In this document: positions 33,415 through 41,792 of the stretch, one piece after another
How positions within the stretch are numbered: the first letter of the stretch is position 1
Layout of the letters: each line of letters starts with the position of its first letter
Assembly (NCBI RefSeq): GCF_900100275.1
Contig: NZ_FNET01000007.1
Location: forward strand, 248,001 to 312,000
Reading direction: 5' to 3'
DNA from: Lentzea albidocapillata subsp. violacea
GTDB lineage: Bacteria > Actinomycetota > Actinomycetes > Mycobacteriales > Pseudonocardiaceae
DNA: 64,000 nucleotides
Made by a program: the position numbers and the translations under genes
The notes under the pieces: generated by a model
Told to the model about the DNA's origin: nothing
Seen by the model: only the letters and a program-made list of their open reading frames with translations
Database searches by the model: none

Positions 33415-34997
33415 GCACCTTGAACCGCGGCTTGGCCGCGCTCGCCACCGTGACGGTGGCCGCGCTCACCTCGCTGTCCCTCGCCACGGCCTTCGCCCAG
33501 GACACCACGACCGTCATCGACCAGGGCCACGTCGACCTGCTCGCACCGGTCGTGACCGAGGGCGTCCTGGACGTGCGTTACAAGGACGGCAACACCACAC
33601 CGCCGACGTGGCACGACCCCGAGCAGGTCGTCACGCACGTGCGGCCGGAGTCCCGCCTCCAGGTGCCCGACCTGCCCGAGTACGCGTTCCTCGGCCCGGC
33701 CGGCAGCGATCTCTGGCTCATCCCCGAGGTGCAGGACCCCAACGTCGTCTGGGCGGGCTGGAACACCGAGTCCCTCACCGCGGCCCAGGTGGATCCGAAC
33801 TCCGTGCGCTGGACGCTCGACTCCGTCTCCGGTGACCAGCGGGACGCCCCCGCACCGGGCAGGCTGACGGTCTTCCAGTCCGGTCCGTTCGGCGAGCCGC
33901 TGCCCCGCATCTTCGACACCGCTCAACCCCTGCCACAACACCACCCACTGACGCTGGGCACACACGCCCACGCGAACTGGACGTTCTCCGCGCAGGGCGT
34001 CTACCGGCTCGCGTTCACCGTCGAAGCCACGACGCCCGCGGGCGCACCGCTGCGCGACACCACGACCTACACGATCGCCGTCGGCGACATCGATCCCGGC
34101 ACTGTCCGACCAGGCGTACCCACCACCACCACCACAACGACGACCACCACAACGACGACCACGACGACCACCACCGCCGCCACCACGACGACCGCCTCGA
34201 CGACAACCACCGTGCCCCCGGCATCGTGCGTCGTGCTGAACGATGGCCATGTCGACCTCATCGCCCCACGTCTCCGCGAGGGCGCGTTGCGCACCGAGGT
34301 CAAGGACGGCACCACTGGGCCGGACGCGGCGGTGTGGCGCGATCCTTCCGACGTGGTGCTGCACCTCGTTCCCGCGGCCCGCAACACCGTGCCGGACGAC
34401 CCGGCCTACGGCTTCCTCGGCTCACCCGGCGCACCTGTGTGGCTCATCCCGCAAACCCAGATCCCCGGCATCGTCTGGGCGGGCTGGAACACCGAGTCCC
34501 TGCACCCGCAGGACATCTCCGGCGACGTCAGCGTTCGAATGTCCGCTGTGGACGGTCCAGGTCGCATGGCCGTGTTCCTCACCGGCCTCACCCCGACCGT
34601 CCTGGTCGACTCGGCCGACGGCCTCCCGGACGTGATCACCGTTCCGCTGGGCACGCACGCCCACGCCAACTGGGCCTTCAGCGCCGAGGGGACCTACCGC
34701 GTCACCGTGGACGTCACCGCGACCCTCGCCGATGGCCGCACTGCCACTGACAGCGACGTCTTCACGATCGCCGTGGGCGACGTGGATCCGACGGCCGGCC
34801 GCTCGTGCGCACCTCCGGCCACGACGACCACCAAGGCGCCCAGCACCCCACCGACCACCACATCCGCACCCGCGCCCGTCCGCGGCGGTCTGGCCTCGAC
34901 CGGCGTCGGCGGCCTTGGCACAGCGGTTCTCCTGGCTTCCCTGCTCACCATCGGTGGAATCGCCGTCCTGCTGCTCAGCCGCCGACGTCGTCACTGA
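33411..34997 (+). CDS. Cell-wall-anchored protein with two surface domains, Thr-rich stalk and LASTG signal
   Basis: A 528-residue protein: signal peptide (1-29, ...A-F-A-Q), surface domain 1 (D-Q-G-H-V-D to T-H-A-H-A-N-W-T-F), a stalk with an almost unbroken run of about 18 Thr, surface domain 2 (N-D-G-H-V-D to T-H-A-H-A-N-W-A-F), a Thr/Pro linker, then L-A-S-T-G, a membrane helix and R-R-R-R. Coupled to the upstream gene (GTGA overlap). Its 3' end overlaps the convergent esterase gene by 23 bp. Probably displays metal-binding domains beyond the wall. Confidence 0.88.
   Translation: MSTLNRGLAALATVTVAALTSLSLATAFAQDTTTVIDQGHVDLLAPVVTEGVLDVRYKDGNTTPPTWHDPEQVVTHVRPESRLQVPDLPEYAFLGPAGSDLWLIPEVQDPNVVWAGWNTESLTAAQVDPNSVRWTLDSVSGDQRDAPAPGRLTVFQSGPFGEPLPRIFDTAQPLPQHHPLTLGTHAHANWTFSAQGVYRLAFTVEATTPAGAPLRDTTTYTIAVGDIDPGTVRPGVPTTTTTTTTTTTTTTTTTTAATTTTASTTTTVPPASCVVLNDGHVDLIAPRLREGALRTEVKDGTTGPDAAVWRDPSDVVLHLVPAARNTVPDDPAYGFLGSPGAPVWLIPQTQIPGIVWAGWNTESLHPQDISGDVSVRMSAVDGPGRMAVFLTGLTPTVLVDSADGLPDVITVPLGTHAHANWAFSAEGTYRVTVDVTATLADGRTATDSDVFTIAVGDVDPTAGRSCAPPATTTTKAPSTPPTTTSAPAPVRGGLASTGVGGLGTAVLLASLLTIGGIAVLLLSRRRRH
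34121..34215 (+). repeat. Low-complexity ACC/ACG repeat encoding the Thr stalk
   Basis: An almost pure run of ACC, ACA and ACG codons interrupted by a few GCC and TCG. The codons vary, so it is not a simple slippage tract, but length changes by recombination are plausible. It lies between the two surface domains. Confidence 0.8.
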
Positions 34998-36453
34998 GTG
35001 CCGAGGCGGTCGTGGTCGCTCCGATCGAATGGACGTAGCCGTCGACCGGATCGTGGCTGCGCCAGCCGGGGTTGCCCGTCTCCGCGAACCTGACCCACGT
35101 CTGGTGCATCGAGGACGCGAGTCCGGCGGGTGCCTCGGCCTTGCCCAGTAGCGCGTTCGGTCCGTGCAACGTGGTCAGGGAGAGCCTGTCGAATACGAAC
35201 GGGAGTTCCATGACGTGACTCGCGCCCAGCTGACCGCCGATCGCGTCGGAGCGCCAGCCGAACTCGTAGTGGTAGGTGCGGCCTGGCGTGGCGGTGGCAT
35301 GTGCGGTGGCCAGGGCGCGGGTGCCGGAGCGGAACAGCCCGTCGCCGAGGATGACGACACGGAGTTCTGCGGGGCCGGCCGAAGGGTGTTGTTGCCGGTA
35401 CGCGCGCACCGCGGCATCAGGGTCGGGGTGGAAGCGTGCTGCCGCGGCGTGGACGTCGGCGTCGGTGGTGGCCTCGAGCAGGCCTAGTGGTGCCAGGTAG
35501 AGGCTGCCCTCGTCGAGGTTCGACCCGATCAGCAGGTCGACGTCCGCACCGTGCCCGGCGGCCACCGCGGCGGCGGGTTGGTCCTGGGTGACGAGGCCGA
35601 AGCGGGTGATGCCGCCGAGTGGGTCGTGGTGGGAGGAGGTCCGTAGATCCAGATCGTTGAGGCGCGGCAGGAGCGCGACGAGGCGTTCGTCGGGAACGTC
35701 GGCCAGGCTCGCCGCCGTGGGAGCGAATCCCAGCTCGTGTCCGACTGCCGCGGTGACGATGCTCGCCTGCTCGGGGGTGAAGGTGGCGGTACCGCTTCCA
35801 CTTTGGACGATTGCGCGCTGGAACAGGCCTGATGACAGCGGATCGGCGAGGAGGCCGCCGACGATGATGGCTCCGGCGGACTGGCCGAACAGGGTGACGT
35901 TGCCCGTGTCACCGCCGAAGTTGTGGATGTTGTCCCGCACCCAGCCCAGTGCGGCCCGCACGTCGAGCAGGCCGCGGTTGTCCGGAGCGTCGGGCAGGTG
36001 CAGGAAGCCGGAAGCGCCCAGGCGATAGTTGACGGAGACCAGGACGACCCCGTCGCGTGCGAAGGCCGACCCGTCGTAGAGCGGTGCGTGGCTGGAGCCC
36101 GCGATGAAGCCGCCGCCGTGGACGAAGACCATGACGGGATGCGGCCCGTCCTGTCTCGGGGCCCAGACGTTGACGGTCAGGTAGTCGTCGCCACGCAGCC
36201 AGCCGGGGCCGAAGAAGGGGGACATGTCGAGGACTCCGAAGCGGTCCCGGACAGGCTGCGGCGCGGTGGCTCCTCGCTGTGTCGCCTCCCGGACCTCGGT
36301 CCACCCGGGATGAGGACCCGGCTCGGTGAACCGGGCGCCGGCGACCGGAGGAGCGGCGTAGGGCACCGAGAGGTAGACGGTGCCGTGCTCGTGGGCGCGG
36401 CCGCGGATCGGGCCGGAGGTGGTGGTGACGATGGCGGCATCGGTTGATGGCAT
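34975..36453 (-). CDS. Type B carboxylesterase
   Basis: A 492-residue alpha/beta-hydrolase: oxyanion-hole H-G-G-G-F-I near residue 111, nucleophile elbow F-G-Q-S-A-G near 193, and the E-D-Y/G-D-D-Y-L-T-V-N-V family stretch near 91. These define COG2272 carboxylesterases. No signal peptide, so cytoplasmic. The substrate is not predictable. It stands alone on the minus strand, with a hairpin terminator and a metallo-hydrolase gene upstream. Confidence 0.92.
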   Translation of the reverse strand: MPSTDAAIVTTTSGPIRGRAHEHGTVYLSVPYAAPPVAGARFTEPGPHPGWTEVREATQRGATAPQPVRDRFGVLDMSPFFGPGWLRGDDYLTVNVWAPRQDGPHPVMVFVHGGGFIAGSSHAPLYDGSAFARDGVVLVSVNYRLGASGFLHLPDAPDNRGLLDVRAALGWVRDNIHNFGGDTGNVTLFGQSAGAIIVGGLLADPLSSGLFQRAIVQSGSGTATFTPEQASIVTAAVGHELGFAPTAASLADVPDERLVALLPRLNDLDLRTSSHHDPLGGITRFGLVTQDQPAAAVAAGHGADVDLLIGSNLDEGSLYLAPLGLLEATTDADVHAAAARFHPDPDAAVRAYRQQHPSAGPAELRVVILGDGLFRSGTRALATAHATATPGRTYHYEFGWRSDAIGGQLGASHVMELPFVFDRLSLTTLHGPNALLGKAEAPAGLASSMHQTWVRFAETGNPGWRSHDPVDGYVHSIGATTTASALSDDVGG

Positions 36454-36480
36454 GGGACTTCCTCGACGATGTGCGGAAGC

Positions 36481-36515
36481 CGGAGGCCGTCACCACAGCT
36501 GGGTGACGGCCTCCG
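36481..36515 (-). terminator. Hairpin terminator after the metallo-hydrolase gene
   Basis: CGGAGGCCGTCACC (36481-36494) pairs with 36502-36515 over 14 bp with a 7-base loop. It starts 10 bp beyond the stop of the minus-strand metallo-hydrolase gene. No T-run, as usual for high-GC actinobacteria. Confidence 0.75.
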
Positions 36516-36524
36516 ACCGTGCTG

Positions 36525-37421
36525 TCAGTACCGGGTGAACGGGGCCCAGTTCTTGATCTCGAACGCGTCGCCCCGGCTCGCCACCTCCAGTGCTCCGTGG
36601 CCGCTGAAGTGCGCGGGCAGTACGAGAGCGTTGGTGTCCGCGGCCCAGCCGAGCAGCCTGCGCCGGGTGGAGCGAGCGCGGACAGGGTCTTCGCAGAAGC
36701 AGCTGTTGTGGTCGGGGTGCATGATCTGCAACGGGGTGTGCAGGAGATCACCCGCGAAGAGGGCCCGGTCGCCTGCGGAGTCCAGCAGGACGACACTCGA
36801 ACCGGGGGTGTGGCCGGAGGCCTCTTCCAGCCGCAGGTTCGCGTCGATCGTGTGGCCACCTTCCCACAGCTGGACCTGGCCGGCCTCGTGGACGGGAGCG
36901 ACGCTGTCGGTGAAGACGTTCTCGTTGACGCCGCCCGCGATGCCGGAGTTGTTGGCGGGGTTCCAGAACTCGAAGTCCGCCTTGGGCATCAGGTAGGCGG
37001 CGTTGGGGAACGTGGGCACCCAGGCGCCGCCGACCAGCCGGGTGTTCCAGCCGACGTGGTCGACGTGCAGGTGGGTGTTGATCACGAGGTCGACTTCCTC
37101 CGGCGACACACCGGCCGAGGCGAGGTTGTCGAGGTAGTTCGACTGCAGGTGGTCCCACGCGTCGACCGCGGGCCGTGACTTGTCGTTGCCGACACCGGTG
37201 TCGATCAGAACGACCTTGCCTTCGCTGCGCAGCAGCCAGGTCTGCATGGCGACGTGGACCATGTCGTCCTGCTCGCCGAGGTGATCGGGCACCAGCACCG
37301 CGCGGTTGTCCTGCCAGGCCAACGTGGGCAGGTCGGGGAAGAACTGGCCGGCCGGCATGATCGGGCCGTGCATCTCCTCGACCCTGGTGACCGTGACATC
37401 ACCGAGTTTGAGCTCGTTCAT
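36525..37421 (-). CDS. MBL-fold metallo-hydrolase (quorum-quenching lactonase-like group)
   Basis: A 298-residue metallo-beta-lactamase-fold enzyme: N-T-H-L-H-V-D-H-V-G (zinc motif near 114-123), G-H-T-P-G-S near 200, and G-D-L-L-H-T later. The long N-terminal arm and overall size resemble AttM/AhlD-like or alkylsulfatase-type hydrolases; the substrate is open. The SD sequence GAGG lies before ATG 37421. It follows the secreted propeller gene by 35 bp on the same strand, so the two are likely cotranscribed. Confidence 0.88.
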   Translation of the reverse strand: MNELKLGDVTVTRVEEMHGPIMPAGQFFPDLPTLAWQDNRAVLVPDHLGEQDDMVHVAMQTWLLRSEGKVVLIDTGVGNDKSRPAVDAWDHLQSNYLDNLASAGVSPEEVDLVINTHLHVDHVGWNTRLVGGAWVPTFPNAAYLMPKADFEFWNPANNSGIAGGVNENVFTDSVAPVHEAGQVQLWEGGHTIDANLRLEEASGHTPGSSVVLLDSAGDRALFAGDLLHTPLQIMHPDHNSCFCEDPVRARSTRRRLLGWAADTNALVLPAHFSGHGALEVASRGDAFEIKNWAPFTRY

Positions 37422-37456
37422 CGTGTTACCTCACTGGTTTCCGGTGATGCGGACTG

Positions 37457-38419
37457 TCAGCGCGCCAGGTGGGCCCGCAGCAGGTTGGGGTCCTTCGCGG
37501 TGAGGTAGGCGGCGCTGGGCACGTAGACGGCGCGGCCGCGCAGTGCGATCGCGGTCGGGCCCTGGAGTCCGTCGGCGGCGGTCAGCACCACGTGGTGGGT
37601 GCCGTCGGGCTTGACGAGCGCGACCTGGTTGGTGGTGTTCAGGGCGGCGATGATCTCGTTGCCCTTGCCGGTGAAGGCGAAGTCGTCGATTCCGGTCAGG
37701 CCGGTGGCGGTGACCTGTGCGAAACCCGCTTTTCCGTTGGTGTGCAACGGAATGCGCACGATGGTGCCCTGGTCGAGGTTCGTCACCCATGCGGCTCCGG
37801 CGCGGAGCTTGATCCCGTTCGCGCCGAGGAAGCCGGCCGGTGCGAGCTCCCTGTCAGACGACCAGACCGTCGCGGCACCATCCTTAGTGGACACCCGCCA
37901 GACGGCACCGGTGGAGTCCGCGACGTAGAGGCTACGAGTCCTCTGGTCGAGTGCGAGGCCGTTCGGCAGGCTGGTGGCGGGCAACGCCGCGATGCGCTGC
38001 GGCGTGCCGCCGGGACGCAGGCGCCACACGCCGGTGAGGTCGGCGGTTCCGGTGGCGTACAGGAAGTACAGGGTGCCGTCGGAAGCGCGGTCGATACCGA
38101 CCGTCAGGGGGAAACCCATGGCGGGGGTGTTGACTCCGCCGTCCGCGGGCGCGGGCAGCGTGGCCAGGATCCGGACTGCGCCCCTGGGCGAGATCTCGGC
38201 GATCTGCCGGGCCTTGGCGAAGGCCACGTAGGCCGTGCCGTTCGGGGAGAGCACGATGCTTTCGGGAGTCTGCCCCTTGTCCAGGTCGAAGTGCTGGACG
38301 ACGCGCGCCGCGCACAGCGGGAAGGAGGCGGCCGACGCCGGAGCGGCGCCGAGCGCGAACAGCGAACTCGCGGCCAGGACAGCGGCTACGAGTGACTGCT
38401 TGGCAAGTTTCGCGGACAT
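37457..38419 (-). CDS. Secreted SMP-30/gluconolactonase-like beta-propeller protein
   Basis: A 320-residue protein with a signal peptide (cleaved after A-P-A-S-A near 30) and repeated propeller strands such as P-E-S-I-V-L-S-P-N-G-T-A-Y-V and P-N-G-L-A-L-D-Q-R-T-R-S-L-Y-V-A-D-S. This is the SMP-30/NHL-like pattern found in extracellular lactonases and binding proteins. The ATG at 38419 is used because GAGGAAAG sits just upstream. With the adjacent metallo-hydrolase it may process an extracellular lactone, but that is only contextual. Confidence 0.82.
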   Translation of the reverse strand: MSAKLAKQSLVAAVLAASSLFALGAAPASAASFPLCAARVVQHFDLDKGQTPESIVLSPNGTAYVAFAKARQIAEISPRGAVRILATLPAPADGGVNTPAMGFPLTVGIDRASDGTLYFLYATGTADLTGVWRLRPGGTPQRIAALPATSLPNGLALDQRTRSLYVADSTGAVWRVSTKDGAATVWSSDRELAPAGFLGANGIKLRAGAAWVTNLDQGTIVRIPLHTNGKAGFAQVTATGLTGIDDFAFTGKGNEIIAALNTTNQVALVKPDGTHHVVLTAADGLQGPTAIALRGRAVYVPSAAYLTAKDPNLLRAHLAR

Positions 38420-38518
38420 GCTTTCCTCACTGTTTTCAGGCATGCGGCAGCGCCGCGCCTTTCAGGGGGTGATCACCGCCAGGGCGTGCTTCGCCCAGGT
38501 GGAGGACTGCAGCGGCCG

Positions 38519-38632
38519 TCAGCGGCCGTGAGGTGGCGGTGACGCCGCGCTGACCCGGTTCACGAGAACATCCGGACGAAGCTGCGAGCGCCGCGCCTTG
38601 AGGAAGTCACCGAGCCGTGTAGTTCCGCTCAT
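38519..38632 (-). pseudogene. N-terminal stub of an MmyB-like XRE regulator
   Basis: The first 21 residues (M-S-G-T-T-R-L-G-D-F-L-K-A-R-R-S-Q-L-R-P, then D) are the standard start of actinobacterial XRE/MmyB-type regulators, which normally continue for ~270 residues. Here the similarity stops after L-R-P-D and an unrelated 16-residue tail leads to a TGA. A tandem 10-bp repeat CAGCGGCCGT (38510-38529) lies at the 3' end. Confidence 0.5.
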
Positions 38633-38688
38633 GGATCCGAGTATGTGCCGGCTTTGAGCGTGTTGCCTGTCCCAGCCAGGGATACGCA

Positions 38689-39329
38689 GCGATGGGCTGA
38701 TCGGCACCAAGGCCGCACTGGTCGGCGGCGACGCGGACTGGCCGTCGTACCTGGGTTTCCTCGCGCAGACGACGGCAGTCGGCGGGATGCTGGTGTTCGG
38801 CATGGTGTCGGTGTGGTTGTTCGGCCGCGAGTTCAGCCAGAACACCGTGAAGGATCTGCTGGCGTTGCCGAGTGCGCGGACCACGATCGTGCTGGCGAAG
38901 TTCGTCGTGGCGGGCGCGTGGTGCCTTGCCCTGACTGTGCAACTGGTCGTGCTCGGACTGGCGATCGGCACGATGCTCGGGCTACCGGGATGGTCCGCCG
39001 ACCTGGCGGTGTCCGGCGTGGCGACGATGGCTGTGACCGCGGTGATGGCGGTCCTGCTCACGACGCCGATCGCTCTCGCGGCCAGTGCCGGCCGCGGCTA
39101 CCTGCCCGGTGTCGGTGTGCTGATGGCCGCGATCTTCAGTGCACAGGTCGTTGCCGCGCTGGGATATGGCCAGTACTTCCCGTGGTCGATACCGGCACTG
39201 TTCAGCGGACTGGCTGGACCGGACGCTGGGTCGCCCGGCTTGCTCGGCGTGGCCCTGGTGGTTCTCGTCGGAGTGGTGGGAGTGGCGGCGACGGCGCTGT
39301 GGTGGCGCAACGCAGATCAGGACCGGTGA
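38689..39329 (+). pseudogene. 5'-truncated ABC-2 type permease gene
   Basis: From about 38689 the plus frame reads as the middle and end of an ABC-2 permease: G-T-K-A-A-L-V-G-G-D-A-D-W-P-S-Y-L-G-F, then W-L-F-G-R-E-F-S-Q-N-T-V-K-D-L-L-A-L-P and four more membrane helices to W-W-R-N-A-D-Q-D-R. The expected first ~60 residues with the first helix are absent. A TGA in frame at 38655-38657 closes the upstream side, and no start codon precedes ATG 38787. No ATPase gene is beside it. A shorter protein from 38787 could be made but would lack the N-terminal part. Confidence 0.65.
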
Positions 39330-39799
39330 GCCCGATGGCGCTCCCACAGCCAGCCGAAGCGGTCGATCCGCCACAGCTGCGCCACCACGACCAGCGTCGT
39401 GCCGAAGACCGTCGGCCACACCGAGAGCATGACCAGACCCCACACCATCAGGCCGAAGCCGATGATGCCCAGCGCGACCAGCAGACGCAGGACCCGCCGA
39501 TGATCCGGTGGCACGAGGTCGCGATCCTCCAGCCAGGCGCGTTCGCCGTAGATGCCGCGCGCGGCCCAGCTACGTGGTTCACGCACCGGCGGAAACGCTC
39601 TCGGGTTGACGAACAGCCAGACGATCACAGCCGCGACCGGCACGAGGCTCCACCACGCGATCCACGTGCGGCTCCAGATCGCCAGCAGCATCAGGGGAAT
39701 CGCGGCGAACCGCGTCCACACACTCCACGGGTTGGCGTGCCGCTGCCACGCCTCGTCGGACATGCGGAACGTCTTGGCGACGCGGTCAGCCACGTCCAT
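39317..39799 (-). CDS. DUF6653-type small membrane protein
   Basis: A 160-residue protein starting M-D-V-A-D-R-V-A-K-T-F-R-M-S-D-E-A-W-Q-R-H-A-N-P. It has two membrane helices in the first third and two more near 105-140. The N-terminus matches what I recall of the DUF6653 family. Its ATG overlaps the end of the glycosyltransferase gene by 14 bp, so it is the third member of the TetR-glycosyltransferase unit. The function is unknown. Confidence 0.75.
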   Translation of the reverse strand: MDVADRVAKTFRMSDEAWQRHANPWSVWTRFAAIPLMLLAIWSRTWIAWWSLVPVAAVIVWLFVNPRAFPPVREPRSWAARGIYGERAWLEDRDLVPPDHRRVLRLLVALGIIGFGLMVWGLVMLSVWPTVFGTTLVVVAQLWRIDRFGWLWERHRAHRS

Positions 39800-41027
39800 T
39801 GTGGATCCTCTCCAGCTCGCGCACCGTGGCATTGACGCCGTTCTCGGCCCGTATCTGCTCGCCGACCTCTCCTGCACGCTTCCGCAGTGCCAGGGCCTGG
39901 GTGATCGCGCCGGACAGTGTGTCGACAGCGAGCTTCCTGTACGGCACGGGTTGTGGTGCGACACCGACTGCATGCATCCGCTGAGCCCAGTGCGGCTGGT
40001 CCGCGACGAACGGGCACACGACCTGCGGCACGCCCGCGGCGAGTGCTGCCGCTGTCGTCCCTCCGCCACCGTGGTGCACCACCGCGCGCACCTGGCCGAA
40101 AAGCCAGTCGTGGGGCACCTGGTCGATCACCAGAAGATCGTCCGACGAGCGCGCGGCGAGCCCACCCCACCCTGTCGCGACGATCGCGCGCACTCCGGCC
40201 GCCCGCGCCGCCTCGGCGACGATGTCACCGGTGCGCTGCGCGTCACGTCCCGCCATGCTGCCGAACCCGATGTAGACCGGTGCCGGGCCGGCATCCAGGA
40301 ACTCCTGCAGGGTCGCGTCCGGCTCCCAGTTCGCTTCCCGCGGCAGGTACCAGAACCCGATGGTGCGCACCGAATCCGGCCACGCGGGATCAACGGGCGT
40401 GACGAGGGCGCTGAACGCTTGCAGAACGTGGGCCTGACGTGGGCCCTGGCCGCGTGGCAGGCCGAGGTCGTTGGTGCGCCACGTGTTGACGATGCCGGAG
40501 TAGGCGCGCAGGGTCGCCCACACCGTGAGGTAGGTCGCCCGGTTGAGGAACCGGGGCAGCCGGGGCAGCGGCACCATCGGGCACGGGAACTCCGACGTCG
40601 GCACCCAGCCGGGTTGCAGCGCGGCGAGCACCGCGGGCACGCCGAGCATCTCCGCCGCGTGTTGTGCGGGCACGCTCGGCGTGTGCACCACGAGATCCGC
40701 GCCGCTGGACCGCGCGACCGCACCGGCATCGCGCAGCACGTCGGCCATCAACGGCTTGATGCGCCTGATGGCCGACAGGGCGGTGATCTTGCCGCGAAGG
40801 CCGCGATACCCGCCCTCGATCGCCTCGGCCATCAGCGGATCTTCGAGCAACCTGTTGGGGCCGTTGTCCAACGGCGCGAACTCGACGTCCTGCGTCAGTG
40901 CGCTGGAAGCGAACGATTCCGGTGCGGCCAGCAGCGCCTCGTGACCCGCCTTCCTGAGCGCCACCGCCAACGCCAGCAACGGTTGCACGTCTCCGCGTGT
41001 GCCGTGGGTGACCAGCAGGACCTTCAC
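39786..41027 (-). CDS. GT1-family glycosyltransferase (macrolide/sterol UGT-like)
   Basis: A 413-residue glycosyltransferase starting K-V-L-L-V-T-H-G-T-R-G-D-V-Q-P, with the acceptor-side N-terminal domain and donor-binding signature F-G-S-M-A (near 256), then V-H-H-G-G-G-G-T-T-A-A-A-L-A-A-G-V-P-Q-V-V-C-P typical of the GT-B fold (YjiC/OleD-like). It probably glycosylates a small hydrophobic molecule such as an antibiotic. The TetR regulator overlaps its start (ATGA). Confidence 0.92.
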   Translation of the reverse strand: MKVLLVTHGTRGDVQPLLALAVALRKAGHEALLAAPESFASSALTQDVEFAPLDNGPNRLLEDPLMAEAIEGGYRGLRGKITALSAIRRIKPLMADVLRDAGAVARSSGADLVVHTPSVPAQHAAEMLGVPAVLAALQPGWVPTSEFPCPMVPLPRLPRFLNRATYLTVWATLRAYSGIVNTWRTNDLGLPRGQGPRQAHVLQAFSALVTPVDPAWPDSVRTIGFWYLPREANWEPDATLQEFLDAGPAPVYIGFGSMAGRDAQRTGDIVAEAARAAGVRAIVATGWGGLAARSSDDLLVIDQVPHDWLFGQVRAVVHHGGGGTTAAALAAGVPQVVCPFVADQPHWAQRMHAVGVAPQPVPYRKLAVDTLSGAITQALALRKRAGEVGEQIRAENGVNATVRELERIHNGRG

Positions 41028-41632
41028 GGCCTCGTCCTCTTCTCGATGTCGGTGAACGCCGTCAGCCAGCGGTCGTCGGCGAACAGGCCGTGGGTCAGCA
41101 TCTCCAGACCGGCACGGGCTCCGCGTACTGCCGTCGCGGTCTCGGCCGGATCACCGCCCAGTAGGCGACCCACCTGATTGCCGAGCACCAGTGGTGCGAG
41201 CAACCACGACACGTAGGTGACCGCCCGCGCCTTGGCGTCCGCTGAAGCACGCACCCAACCCTCGTCCTCGCCGGCCGCGAGCCACGCCTCGGTGCGTTCG
41301 ACGATCTCGGCGAACAAAGCACCGGCCGCGGGCGTGTCATCGAGCAACGCTCTCGCCAGGTAACGCCGGACCGGCGTCGCTGCTCGCAGGATCTCGCCCA
41401 ACGCCTCGGTCGCGGCCTCGCCGCCGTTGCGGATCGAGTCGAGGACGTAGTCGTCGCAAGCCTGCCGCAGTTCGTCCTTGGAACCGAAGTGGTGCATGAC
41501 CAGAGCCGGCGAGACCCCGGCATCCGCGGCCACCGCGCGGACCGACGTTCCGGCGATGCCGTCGGTGCCGAACCGGGCCAGCGCCGCGTCGCGGATACGA
41601 GCCCGCGCCGTCAGATCAGAGGCTGAACGCAT
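41024..41632 (-). CDS. TetR-family repressor of the glycosyltransferase operon
   Basis: A 202-residue TetR protein: HTH at 10-55 with V-R-A-V-A-A-D-A-G-V-S-P-A-L-V-M-H-H-F-G-S-K-D-E-L, then an alpha-helical ligand domain. It is coupled to the glycosyltransferase by a 4-nt overlap and is the first gene, so autoregulation with induction by the transferase substrate is likely. Confidence 0.93.
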   Translation of the reverse strand: MRSASDLTARARIRDAALARFGTDGIAGTSVRAVAADAGVSPALVMHHFGSKDELRQACDDYVLDSIRNGGEAATEALGEILRAATPVRRYLARALLDDTPAAGALFAEIVERTEAWLAAGEDEGWVRASADAKARAVTYVSWLLAPLVLGNQVGRLLGGDPAETATAVRGARAGLEMLTHGLFADDRWLTAFTDIEKRTRP

Positions 41633-41637
41633 GTTCA

Positions 41638-41656
41638 GAACACTAAACGTTTGTTC
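41638..41656 (-). promoter_or_regulatory. Candidate TetR operator
   Basis: GAACA (41638-41642) and TGTTC (41652-41656) form an inverted repeat flanking AAACGTTT, itself a palindrome (41645-41652). It lies 6 bp upstream of the TetR start codon, where a TetR autorepressor usually binds. Confidence 0.5.
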
Positions 41657-41699
41657 AGCTCGTGTCGAGACCTACCGGTTTGCTTCGAGCAGACCTTTA

Positions 41700-41790
41700 C
41701 GGCATGTTTGCGCGCGGTGCGCCGGGAAGTCTGGTCGGCAACGCCCGTCGCGAAACCGCGGTGGGCTTGGTTGACGTGGACGGGGTTCGT
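41700..41790 (+). promoter_or_regulatory. Riboswitch-like leader of the CPA1 antiporter gene (candidate nhaA-I type motif)
   Basis: The leader contains GGCATG (41701-41706 region) and GCGCCGGGAAGTCTGGTCGG (within 41716-41739), followed by purine-rich sequence up to the ATG at 41793. The same block, in the same orientation relative to the gene, precedes nhaA at 44352-44380. Conservation of a ~24-base element before two unrelated antiporter genes implies a structured RNA. The naming as nhaA-I (an alkali-cation-associated riboswitch candidate family) is from memory and unverified. Confidence 0.7.
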
Positions 41791-41792
41791 CG

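Noticed and set aside
38787-39329. Complete short ABC permease gene
   Set aside because: A frame from ATG 38787 exists, but family-like sequence clearly continues upstream of it to about 38689 and then stops, showing truncation rather than a short gene.
41716-41739. Cobalamin riboswitch
   Set aside because: GCCGGGAAG recalls part of B12 riboswitches, but the rest of that large conserved structure and its GCCACTG box are absent, and the genes are cation antiporters.
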